DNA of 64,000 bases from an uncultured Lachnospiraceae bacterium (lineage in GTDB: Bacteria; Bacillota; Clostridia; Lachnospirales; Lachnospiraceae): assembly GCA_910583835.1 (NCBI GenBank), contig CAJTYM010000014.1, positions 1-64,000 of the forward strand. Reading direction: 5' to 3'. The notes beneath the pieces are model-generated. The model worked only from the letters and a program-made list of their open reading frames with translations. It had not been told where the DNA came from and made no database searches. Within the stretch, counting starts at the first letter, position 1; each line of letters starts with the position of its first letter. Below are positions 8,695-16,962 of the stretch, piece by piece. Position numbers and translations under genes: made by a program.

Positions 8695-11085
8695 TTAAAC
8701 CATATTACTTTTCATTTCTGTCCTTTTATCAAGCGTCTGAACCTCAACAGAACAATTTGACAACCCATATCTGTCAAACTTATAACGGATATAATCTGAA
8801 AAATCATCTTCATGCGTAGATAAGATAAACTGATATTCTGTAAAATCAGTTCTCAAAACCTCCACAAAAGATGCAATATTCAATTCATCCATAGTCTGAA
8901 TCGGGTCATCGATAAACATACATTTTAAACTCTGTTGTGCATATGTTTTATTCAAGGTAAGTGCAATCGCAATGGCAACAGCCGATAACTGCCCTGAACT
9001 TAATGTATATAACACATCATGCTCTTTTCTGCGTTCTGCTGCAAAACGAATTTTTCCATCTTTTACTTCCTGCATCCATATCCCCAATCCTCCCGGATAA
9101 TTTTGCAGGATTCTTCCCGAGTACAGATAAAATGGGATTTTTAACTGATTTACCAGCTCTGATTTATAATCGCCAATTTCCTTTTTCACTTTGGCACGTA
9201 AATTTTTTAAATTATCTTCTACTGAGGTCAACTTTTTCACTCTGTCCTCTAATGTTCTTTGTTCTGTTTCTTTCGCTTCTAATTCCTTTTGCCTGCCCCC
9301 ATAATATTCTTGTTCCATGTAACGTATTTTGGCTTTCTCCTCTTCCTCTGTTATGACCTTGACCTTCTCTTTACAATTCTGATAATCCAATGATAAAACA
9401 TTATCATACCGATATTTCTCTTTATGGTCATAATACTCGTCCGAAAGTATAGATTTTAACCCTTTCAGCCAGACAACAAATTCCTCCGCAATTTCATCTG
9501 CTTTTTCAAAATCTTCTTCCGTAATCGTATATTTATTGGAAATTCCATATTCCTCGCTTTCTTCTATAAAGGACCGGTAGCCTCTTGATATTTTATCCCA
9601 GTCTTCGTATAACTCCTTACAGATATCACTCCCATAACACTTATGCTTCTCCAAATATTCCTCTATCGGTATTTTGCAGTATAAATCGTACACTTTTTTC
9701 AAACCGTCAATATTCTGGTCTACCTGCTTCTGCGAATCTTCTTTCCCACTCTCAAGCGCCGTCCGACATGTATCTAAAGTCTGCATTAGCGCTTCTTTAT
9801 TCTCATAAGGTTGCCCACATAAGGGACATTGGTTATCTGGCAGCCCTTTATAATTACTATCCTGCCAGGCTTCCCACTCTTTCTTCAGCCGCTCTTGTAA
9901 TCTGGTAATTTTGTCTCTTGCCGTATCTTCGGCTTTTACATTCTTTCGGCAATCCTTAATCTCATTCTTAATTCTTGTTACTTCTTGTAAATCTACCTGT
10001 AAACTTAAGATTTCTTTCAGTCTCTTATAATTATATTTTTCATAATCAACCCCACCTTCCTCTCGCTCAGCCGACTCCAAAATCTTCAAGATTTCATGAT
10101 ACTGCTCCATCTCTGTTTTCAAAGAGTCCAATTCTTCTGAATGTCCCTTTAAATACAGAAATTTTTTCAATGTCTCCTTATCTTTTATCTTATCTTCTAT
10201 CCAATTATTTTTTTCCTCATTTTTATACAATTCTATCTCTCTCGAAAAATATCCTGCCGCATGAACCCTTTCTGCCATTTCTGAAAGTTTATCTTTACTT
10301 TTTATCCTGAGATGCTCTTGATTCCACAGGGGATAATTGAGTTCTTTATCTGCAATTAAATCCTTATATGTTACTTGCGACTCTTTATCAATTCCTTCCA
10401 TCTCTTTTTCTATATTTTTTACTTCCTGCTTCTTCGTCTCAAGCTCCCTAGAATATCTCTTTTTCAAATTCTGAAATACTTTCAATGTTACCTTTACTTT
10501 TTGATAATTTTCCTCCTCTTCCTCAATGCCAAAAAGCTTTTGCAGTTCAGCATTCCTATTCTCCTCTGACTTTGACAAAAACTGCAGCCGACCTTCCTGC
10601 GATACATAATAAAACTGCAAATAATAATCTAAAATACCTTTCCCTAAACACAATGATATTGCTCTATTTGCTTCTTCAACATCTGTATCATCACAGACAG
10701 TTTTCCCATCCCAGACTAACGTTGTTTTCGTCCTTGAGTTAATTTTTGAAGGATTATTCTCAGAACCCGTGCCTTCTAAAAGTTTCCTCTTAATTTTATA
10801 TTTTTCTTCTTCATCAAATATCCCTGCCACATATGTTTGAGTCCCATCTGATGGATTTTTTATTAAGCAGTCTTCCTCAAATGATATGTTCGTTTTACAG
10901 ACTTTATTATCAGAAATTCTCTTTACATCTCCAGTAAACAAATACTCCAGCGCATCAAAAATACTGGTTTTCCCATACCCATTGGGTCCATCCAACATTA
11001 CAAGATTATTTTCACCTATCTTTATCTCTACATGTGAAAATAATTTGAAATTATGTATCACTAATTTCTTTAGACGATATCCCAT
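8695..11085 (-). CDS. SMC/Rad50-like ATPase of an ABC-three-component (ABC-3C) defence system
   Basis: 796 residues from the ATG at 11085, which overlaps the stop of the preceding gene (TAATG) and has GGAGGAG upstream. Walker A is GPNGYGKT at 33-40. Long coiled-coil arms follow, with a Rad50-type zinc-hook CPLC at C420-C423. Near the C-terminus are the ABC signature LSSGQLSAVAIA and a Walker B (MFIDDPIQTMDE), then an STHEDDF switch. These are hallmarks of SMC-like ABC ATPases that act on DNA or nucleoprotein. As third gene after a middle component and a nuclease-like effector it fits the ABC-3C arrangement, where the ATPase is thought to sense invading nucleic acid and license the effector. 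Confidence 0.8.
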   Translation of the reverse strand: MGYRLKKLVIHNFKLFSHVEIKIGENNLVMLDGPNGYGKTSIFDALEYLFTGDVKRISDNKVCKTNISFEEDCLIKNPSDGTQTYVAGIFDEEEKYKIKRKLLEGTGSENNPSKINSRTKTTLVWDGKTVCDDTDVEEANRAISLCLGKGILDYYLQFYYVSQEGRLQFLSKSEENRNAELQKLFGIEEEEENYQKVKVTLKVFQNLKKRYSRELETKKQEVKNIEKEMEGIDKESQVTYKDLIADKELNYPLWNQEHLRIKSKDKLSEMAERVHAAGYFSREIELYKNEEKNNWIEDKIKDKETLKKFLYLKGHSEELDSLKTEMEQYHEILKILESAEREEGGVDYEKYNYKRLKEILSLQVDLQEVTRIKNEIKDCRKNVKAEDTARDKITRLQERLKKEWEAWQDSNYKGLPDNQCPLCGQPYENKEALMQTLDTCRTALESGKEDSQKQVDQNIDGLKKVYDLYCKIPIEEYLEKHKCYGSDICKELYEDWDKISRGYRSFIEESEEYGISNKYTITEEDFEKADEIAEEFVVWLKGLKSILSDEYYDHKEKYRYDNVLSLDYQNCKEKVKVITEEEEKAKIRYMEQEYYGGRQKELEAKETEQRTLEDRVKKLTSVEDNLKNLRAKVKKEIGDYKSELVNQLKIPFYLYSGRILQNYPGGLGIWMQEVKDGKIRFAAERRKEHDVLYTLSSGQLSAVAIAIALTLNKTYAQQSLKCMFIDDPIQTMDELNIASFVEVLRTDFTEYQFILSTHEDDFSDYIRYKFDRYGLSNCSVEVQTLDKRTEMKSNMV

Positions 11086-11840
11086 TATTTTTTCTCCTCC
11101 TCGGTATGCCATTTACACAGGAATTCATCAAGTTCCTCCCCTGTATAACCTTTTATGTCTTCAATCTCTGTTAAATTCATTTCTTTGATGTCGTTCCAGA
11201 AAATTAATTCTTTGTCATCTAGGCTATTTTCTATTATATCCATCAAATTCTTTTTTGTCTGTTCCTCCACCGCATTTACAGGCAAAAACGGCATTTTTAT
11301 CAGTATTTTTAAAATGGTTTCAGATATTTCATCAACCTCTATTTTTCCCTCATTTAACAACCTCAGCCTTTGCTGCATATAATCCCACAAATCTTCTTTT
11401 CCCATATTCCCCTCAAAATTGCTTAGTTCTTCCTGCGTATAGGTGAGCACCAATTTTTTAAAGCAATAAGGATTTTCCTCCAGCTTTAATACTTCTCTTT
11501 CCAAACTCTCATTTTTAATATTTCCCTCCATGCAAAGCAATAGCGTCACATTTTTATCAAATTCTGGCTCTAATCTGTCTCCCAACTCCTGCAGATTCCT
11601 ATATAAAGTTCTTTGCCGATTCCCTAAATCCAAATTTTTCAGGTCGGCTTTTCCAACATCCAACACAAGAACGTATTGAATACACTGTTCTTGTGATTTA
11701 TAGAGTGCACAGGAAAACTTTGCTCCAGCAATCATAGACTTTATATAACTGCTCATCTCCTCTTTGCCAATTACAATTTGATAATTATTTGTTCTTAAAA
11801 TACTGTCTGCCAAATCAAACATTTCTCTCTTCTGTTCCAT
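11085..11840 (-). CDS. ABC-3C middle component
   Basis: 251 residues, no signal peptide or membrane segment. The ATG at 11840 has GGGGAA about seven bases upstream. I recognise no motif that would settle its fold; the identification rests on position: it lies between an effector with a nuclease-like N-terminal domain (15 bases upstream) and an SMC-like ATPase whose start overlaps its stop. In ABC-three-component systems the middle component is a small adaptor linking ATPase and effector. The C-terminal half has short helices, and the end, TGEELDEFLCKWHTEEEKK, is charged. Function as adaptor is inference from operon layout. Confidence 0.65.
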   Translation of the reverse strand: MEQKREMFDLADSILRTNNYQIVIGKEEMSSYIKSMIAGAKFSCALYKSQEQCIQYVLVLDVGKADLKNLDLGNRQRTLYRNLQELGDRLEPEFDKNVTLLLCMEGNIKNESLEREVLKLEENPYCFKKLVLTYTQEELSNFEGNMGKEDLWDYMQQRLRLLNEGKIEVDEISETILKILIKMPFLPVNAVEEQTKKNLMDIIENSLDDKELIFWNDIKEMNLTEIEDIKGYTGEELDEFLCKWHTEEEKK

Positions 11841-11855
11841 ATATCAATTCCCCTT

Positions 11856-13397
11856 TTATTTATTCTCGCTTACGAATTTTTCAGCAGCCCATAAACATAT
11901 ATCTTTTTTTTCCGTTATTTTCAGATATGACCATTCATCTTCTGCTCTGGCAGATTCCGTTAGCCGTCTGCACATATCTTTAAGCCTTACTTTCTCCTCT
12001 TTCTGATTAGATACTATCAAGGCATCAATCTCCATCCTCTCTTTCGCAAACTCCCTGTTTTCCAAGATATCGCTGCAAATCTTATCTATGGTCTCATTCT
12101 CCGTAAGCCCTCTGCCAATTCCTTCTCTAGACGATTGCTGTCTGGGAATATTGATATCTGTCAATATACAATTATCTTTCCCTTTTTGATATACTACTTT
12201 GGCATTATGTACAATCTTTCCAAAGTCCATATTGTTGAGCGTATAAAAATAACTGTCTGCAAGACCAGCCGCATCTACAATATTACTGTCTGCATCCAGG
12301 CTTTTATTGACATGCGGCGACATTATATGAAATACTCTTTCCAGTTCAACGACAGACAATTCTTGAAACCATAATTTTTTCTCATGCAAATCACACATCC
12401 CACAGCCGCTCAGTTGGTCTCCCCTTTCAAATCGACACTCCTCACAATACTCTTCCAATTTTTCATAAAAGATATCTTTATTCCTCAATATTTTATATTC
12501 CCTAGTTCCAAAGCTTGTCTGATTTAAAATTCGTTCAAATACAGAAAACGGAATGCCTTTCCGATTTGGCTCATTTTCATGATTATCCGCAACGTAACAA
12601 TGTATCTGTTCCTGCAGTTCCAAACGATAATTATCTATGTTATTCTCCCGCAGTTCGGCTATTTCTTCTCCCCAATACTCCCGAATCAATTCCTTTATAC
12701 GTTCCCTTGTGCTTCTCCTGTCCACATTAACATGGTTTCGATAATCATAATATCGAATTCTGTTCAAAATATCATCCTTTGACAAATCAACTTTATCCAG
12801 ACTTTTCAGATATTTTTCTATCGCACGTCTCAGATTCCCACTCAATATTTCTGAATCCTCTGATACTTCGTCCATAAGACGATAGATATCTTCCCATACC
12901 CCATTTCTCTTCGTTTTGAATGTTCCCTTTTTGTTAAAACGTTCTTTTAGTTTTTCTATCTTCCCAGTGATTTCAACATCATCAGAAAGCGCCTTTTTTA
13001 AATCTTTCTCTGTCTCTGGGACAAATCCTTCTATTACTTCTTTGACCTTGATATCCCAATCTTCCGTATCCAATTCATTACTTGTGTGAAGATAAGTTTT
13101 AGTTTGCTTATCCTCATTATTATTTTGAAGTCCCAAAGCCATTTTGTATAAGGCTTCCTGACAGTCCTTAATACTGTTATCCTTGGTAGCTTTTACCTGA
13201 TGCGTACTGACTCTCCTGCCCTCAGCATAAATCGAAAAGTCTTCCAAATCTTCAAGCAATAGCTCACATTGTCCTACCGGAAACTCTTTGCCAATCATCT
13301 TCTCCAAAACTACAATCAACGCAATCTGTCCCTGAAATTCATAGCCGTTCCAACTCGCCAAGGCATTTCTAGGGTCTTTTGTATTTGGTAAATCCAT
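11856..13397 (-). CDS. ABC-3C effector with Cap4-like nuclease domain
   Basis: 513 residues from the ATG at 13397 with GGAGGGG upstream. The N-terminus has the pattern of dsDNA-nuclease domains of the DUF4297/Cap4 type: GYEFQGQIAL at about 18-27, an acidic ELLLEDLED around 45-53 and a QVK at 67-69, together resembling a PD-(D/E)XK active site. A cysteine cluster (CEEC then CGMC) at about 319-335 could bind zinc. The C-terminal third is helical. Established knowledge: ABC-3C effectors often carry such N-terminal endonucleases. Inferred role: DNA cleavage during phage infection, gated by the ATPase. It lies 45 bp downstream of the RloB gene and might be co-transcribed with it. Confidence 0.75.
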   Translation of the reverse strand: MDLPNTKDPRNALASWNGYEFQGQIALIVVLEKMIGKEFPVGQCELLLEDLEDFSIYAEGRRVSTHQVKATKDNSIKDCQEALYKMALGLQNNNEDKQTKTYLHTSNELDTEDWDIKVKEVIEGFVPETEKDLKKALSDDVEITGKIEKLKERFNKKGTFKTKRNGVWEDIYRLMDEVSEDSEILSGNLRRAIEKYLKSLDKVDLSKDDILNRIRYYDYRNHVNVDRRSTRERIKELIREYWGEEIAELRENNIDNYRLELQEQIHCYVADNHENEPNRKGIPFSVFERILNQTSFGTREYKILRNKDIFYEKLEEYCEECRFERGDQLSGCGMCDLHEKKLWFQELSVVELERVFHIMSPHVNKSLDADSNIVDAAGLADSYFYTLNNMDFGKIVHNAKVVYQKGKDNCILTDINIPRQQSSREGIGRGLTENETIDKICSDILENREFAKERMEIDALIVSNQKEEKVRLKDMCRRLTESARAEDEWSYLKITEKKDICLWAAEKFVSENK

Positions 13398-13442
13398 CCT
13401 TATCCCCTCCTGCTCAAATATAAATTATCTGACGTTATTATG

Positions 13443-14111
13443 CTACTTCCCTATCTTCCCCTGTATCTCCCCTACTAACCGCTGAACCATACTTGCCGGA
13501 CACATTTCTGATGGTTTCCTCTTGCCATCCTCCATACATTTCCGCAAAGATTTCTCCGCTATCAGAATTGCCTTTTCCTCATTTCCATGCCGCAGTAATT
13601 TCTGATATATATCTTTATCATTCTTGGAATACTTCTGTTTCGTAACTTTCTCGAATTTATCAGCAAAACGATTGCAGCAAGTAACAGAATCCATAATTGC
13701 AGGAATTTCACCAAAGTATGTATGCAGCCATATTTCAAAACATGGATTAGACCATCCCTGCCCAACGCCGTTTTTCTTAGCTGCTTTGATAATCTCGTCA
13801 AAATCCTTTACCTGATCCCTGTCAAACACAATCCAAGGCATTCGATATTGCGTCTCCTTGCCAGCAAGTTCCAATGCTTTTTCCACTAATTCAACTGTCT
13901 TTGCTTTCTCTACTTTTATTACCAGACGGTCTTTCAAATCCGGCGGAATACTGTCACGCAGCCCCGTAAAATAATTCTTCTCTGTCTCTTTCGTATCTGT
14001 CACAATCAGGTAATATCCCAATTCCGGTACTCTTACCCCTAATTTTTTACTTCTGTCCTTTCTCTTCCCAGCTCTGGATTCACTGGGCTTTCCTCCCCCT
14101 TTATTCCCCAT
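13443..14111 (-). CDS. rloB: RloB-family protein, partner of RloA
   Basis: 222 residues. A basic, glycine-rich N-terminus (to about 28) precedes the typical RloB core: VTDTKETEKNYFTGL at about 38-52, with two conserved glutamates, FDRDQVKDFDEI near 115, and SNPCFEIWLHTYF near 145. The family is predicted to have a Toprim-like nuclease fold and is found next to RloA ATPases and in the AbiL phage-abortive pair of lactococci. The ATG at 14111 overlaps the end of rloA by 11 bases, so translation is probably coupled. Inferred role: effector of a two-gene phage-defence module. The nuclease assignment rests on family knowledge, not on a tested site. Confidence 0.8.
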   Translation of the reverse strand: MGNKGGGKPSESRAGKRKDRSKKLGVRVPELGYYLIVTDTKETEKNYFTGLRDSIPPDLKDRLVIKVEKAKTVELVEKALELAGKETQYRMPWIVFDRDQVKDFDEIIKAAKKNGVGQGWSNPCFEIWLHTYFGEIPAIMDSVTCCNRFADKFEKVTKQKYSKNDKDIYQKLLRHGNEEKAILIAEKSLRKCMEDGKRKPSEMCPASMVQRLVGEIQGKIGK

Positions 14112-15396
14112 CCACTTTCCTTTCTGCCAACATATCCATAGGCTTTAACGCCGGGATTGCCCCATAGCTTCCTGTCAGGTATTTCTTAGCTAACGGCTCA
14201 TCACGGCGCACTTTATTTCCATCCTCATCCCGGAACTCAGCCAGAGAATACAGTTCAGAGACCCCTTCCCTGTTTTTATTCACCATCCAAATTTCATCCC
14301 GGCGCAGTAATTCATTAGAAAACTGCCATACGTCATGGGTCGTAAAAATTAGCTGCGCATTCTGTGTATTGATTTCCGAAGATAAAAATGTCAGAATAAT
14401 GTTTCGCACCAGCAAAGGATGCAGCCTGGCATTCAATTCATCGACAAACAAAATCCCTCCATTGTCGAGCACTTCTTTCAAAGACGGATATAGTGCAAAC
14501 ATTTTAAGTGTTCCGCTCGATTCTTGTTTTAATGGGATAGAAGCCACCTCATCGCTTCCTGTCATTTTATGGACAGCATCAATGCGATAGCTTTTTCCAT
14601 TATCTTTCTCTTCATCCTGCGGCAGTTCCTCCACCTGAAAATCTTGTATCGTCTCATCAAATGAGGAAAAATACCTTACCACATTCTCCTGCACATCCCT
14701 GCTGTCAACAAACCCTTCCGGCAAAACCCGGGAACGGAAAAAATTCTCTGCCGGGTCCCCAAAATCTATGATTTCATTATTTAAAAACCAATCCCTGACT
14801 TTTTTTAGCTTGGCAATACGCAGTTTGGCTCCCAACGACACGATAAGGGATTCTTTGTTCAACGATGCCTTGATATTTTCCACATGGCTTTTAGAAAAGC
14901 CGTTCATCTCCAATTCCTCTCCCTTTTTGCGGTAGAAAATTGTCCGGTACTTTCCCCTTGCCGTCTTAGCCTTAGAATACAGCCATTCTTCTACAACCTC
15001 ATCTCTTTCCAAAGCAAAGCCATATTGGTACGTCTTTCCGCTGCTTTCTGAATTATCAATATAGAATACTTCAAATGTGGTTTCTTCCTCCCGGCTATTC
15101 CCATCAAAAAGAAATGGTAAAACTTTCAGATAATGGTTCCCTTCTCTCCTCCTACTCTCTTCCTCTCCGCCAAAATTGAAAGATTCCTCCACATAATAGC
15201 TCATATATTCAAATGCCGCATATACGTTAGACTTCCCGCTGGCATTGGCGCCATAAATTGCCGCAACTTTCAACAACTTATCATTGGCAGTCTCTGCTAC
15301 ATGTTCCTCATGCTCTGATATCTTTGTAGCGGACAAATCCAAAGAAACCTCATCGCGAAAAGACTTGAAATTTTTAAAATTAAATTGTATCAACAT
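14101..15396 (-). CDS. rloA: RloA-family AAA ATPase (AAA_15/21 type)
   Basis: 431 residues. The start MLIQFNFKNFKSFRDE is the usual opening of RecF/OLD-like ATPases. Walker A is GANASGKSN at 49-57. A later GILFVDELNARLHPLL carries the Walker B Asp-Glu, with a downstream TTHD switch. There is no C-terminal Toprim domain, so this is not an OLD nuclease; that activity would come from the overlapping rloB. The ATG at 15396 has GAGGA upstream and TATAAT at 15443-15438. Together with rloB it forms a RloAB/AbiL-like abortive infection module. PARIS was considered, but the partner is RloB, not DUF4435. Confidence 0.8.
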   Translation of the reverse strand: MLIQFNFKNFKSFRDEVSLDLSATKISEHEEHVAETANDKLLKVAAIYGANASGKSNVYAAFEYMSYYVEESFNFGGEEESRRREGNHYLKVLPFLFDGNSREEETTFEVFYIDNSESSGKTYQYGFALERDEVVEEWLYSKAKTARGKYRTIFYRKKGEELEMNGFSKSHVENIKASLNKESLIVSLGAKLRIAKLKKVRDWFLNNEIIDFGDPAENFFRSRVLPEGFVDSRDVQENVVRYFSSFDETIQDFQVEELPQDEEKDNGKSYRIDAVHKMTGSDEVASIPLKQESSGTLKMFALYPSLKEVLDNGGILFVDELNARLHPLLVRNIILTFLSSEINTQNAQLIFTTHDVWQFSNELLRRDEIWMVNKNREGVSELYSLAEFRDEDGNKVRRDEPLAKKYLTGSYGAIPALKPMDMLAERKVDGE

Positions 15397-15456
15397 ATCT
15401 TTGTCCTCGTTTATCTGTAATCAATATCTCTTTTTATATTATATCCATTTAAGCGG

Positions 15457-15503
15457 AAAATCAACATCTAATTTCTAATAATTTGAAATTAGATGTTGAT
15501 TTT
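15457..15503. terminator. Perfect 19-bp hairpin between DUF3788 pseudogene and rloA
   Basis: AAAATCAACATCTAATTTC (15457-15475) is perfectly complementary to 15485-15503 around a nine-base loop. It can terminate the minus-strand transcript coming from the radical SAM gene. The rloA -10 box (15443-15438) is so close that its -35 must lie in the distal arm of this hairpin. Confidence 0.6.
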
Positions 15504-15531
15504 TAGAAATAATTCTATTTTTCTGCATTTT

Positions 15532-15993
15532 TTATTTTAGTAAATCATCATCCTGCTGCGGCTTGCGAATCTCAATGAGTTGCAGCACATCGCGATATAT
15601 ATCACCGCCATCTTCTAAATCAATCATGAGCCATCTCTGCCCATTGCCCTCTCTGGTCTAATGGTAAATTTCCTGCAATCTGGATGAACAGACCGGCAAT
15701 ACAGATTCCACCATATCTTTTTCTTTCGGCCCAACAACAACCAAGACGGTAAAATACTGTTCTTTAGGGTAGATAACACATAAAGATTTCCCTGATTTTT
15801 TAAATTTTATGTTCCAGCCTTTCTCCAAGCTGCAGGAACTGAATTCAATTTTTTCCTTTGTCTTATATTTTTCTTTTATTGTAGAACAGAAATCACCAAA
15901 GTGCGGATTTGCAACATACTCCTCTATTTCATTTAAATTTGGGCAATACTCTCGATTCTGCAAATTAATCATACATAATGCTCCTTGTTCCAT
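15532..15993 (-). pseudogene. DUF3788-family protein interrupted by an in-frame amber codon
   Basis: From the ATG at 15993 the frame runs 111 codons to a TAG at 15660-15658. It then stays open in the same frame for about 41 more codons to TAA at 15532. The upstream part has the DUF3788 pattern (KIEFSSCSLEKGWNIKFKK, then SLCVIYP). The part after the stop, GQRWLMIDLE then DVLQLIEIR, is the conserved end of the same family. A single base change therefore truncates the protein, unless the amber codon is read through. The frame also extends upstream to 16110, but that stretch overlaps the radical SAM gene and does not resemble the family. Function of the family is unknown. Confidence 0.7.
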
Positions 15994-16024
15994 TTTCTTA
16001 GCCTGCTTACACGCTTTAAAACTA

Positions 16025-16849
16025 TCAGCAGTTTCCCACAAACACATAGTCCAGATATTTTCCGGCAGCTTCGGCAAGGCAATGTACCTGCGCCACCTCT
16101 GTCGCATCACGGTCTGTCATGTGGTATCTGGGGAAAAACCGGGTGATATGGAGGGGAATCTGGGCTATTGATGCAATCCAGGCTGCCTCTTCTTCCATTT
16201 CCTCTATGCCGTCATTCTCGCCGGGGACAATCAAGGTGGTAAGTTCCACATGGCAATGCTTAGAAGCATGAGAAATAAATTCCTTGACCACCTCAAGGCT
16301 CCCGCCCAGCTTTTGGTAATATTCTTCCCGAAAACCTTTTAAATCAATATTCATGGCATCTATATAGGGAAGAAGCTCATCCAGGACCTGTATAGATGCA
16401 GTTCCGTTCGTGACAAGCACATTTTTCATTCCGGCATCTTTCACAAGCCTTGCCGTATCGCGCACATATTCCCAGCCCACAAGGGGCTCATTGTAAGTAA
16501 ACGCCACCCCGATATTGCCATTCTTTTTGTAAGCCAGCGCTCTGGCTGTCAGCTCCTGCGGGGAAAGGTAAACCGTTTCCACGGAAGAAACGCCAGCCAT
16601 AGAAATCTCATGATTCTGGCAAAATGGGCATTTTAAGTTGCAGCCATAGCTTCCCACAGACAAAACCATGCTACCGGGACAGAACATATGCAGCGGCTTC
16701 TTTTCAATGGGGTCCAGGGCAAGAGAAGTTACCTGTCCATAATTCTCACAGCGGATAGTCCCGCTGTCATTGATTCTCGCCCGGCAAAGTCCACTCTGCC
16801 CCGGTTTCAGGCGACAATGATGCATACATGTGTAACAGATTGTTTCCAT
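16025..16849 (-). CDS. amrS: AmmeMemoRadiSam system radical SAM enzyme
   Basis: 274 residues. The radical SAM cluster motif is C70-x3-C74-x2-C77 (GCNLKCPFCQNHE). An additional N-terminal cysteine group (CYTCMHHC, C22) matches AmrS proteins, and TYNEPLVGWEYVRD and NIDLKGF are typical of the family. It is somewhat shorter than the common 330-residue form. It would cleave SAM at a [4Fe-4S] cluster; the substrate of AmmeMemoRadiSam is not settled. It lies just downstream of the fused MEMO/AMMECR1 gene, in keeping with the three-part system. The ATG at 16849 has AGAGGGAAA upstream. Confidence 0.85.
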   Translation of the reverse strand: METICYTCMHHCRLKPGQSGLCRARINDSGTIRCENYGQVTSLALDPIEKKPLHMFCPGSMVLSVGSYGCNLKCPFCQNHEISMAGVSSVETVYLSPQELTARALAYKKNGNIGVAFTYNEPLVGWEYVRDTARLVKDAGMKNVLVTNGTASIQVLDELLPYIDAMNIDLKGFREEYYQKLGGSLEVVKEFISHASKHCHVELTTLIVPGENDGIEEMEEEAAWIASIAQIPLHITRFFPRYHMTDRDATEVAQVHCLAEAAGKYLDYVFVGNC

Positions 16850-16962
16850 AATTTCCCTCTTTTTGCAAAATTTTTAGGAAAACACTAATGAAAGATTTCC
16901 CATGCTGGATTCTCACTGCAATACAGCATAATTTATTTGTAAATCCGTGTGCATCCGTTTCC

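Noticed and set aside
13443..15396. PARIS or Gabija defence system
   Set aside because: The partner of the AAA ATPase is a RloB protein, not DUF4435, and the ATPase has no Toprim domain as in GajA.
15994..16110. N-terminal extension of the DUF3788 frame (MMRQRWRRYI on)
   Set aside because: Those codons lie over the end of amrS in another frame and do not resemble the DUF3788 family; the ATG at 15993 is a better start.
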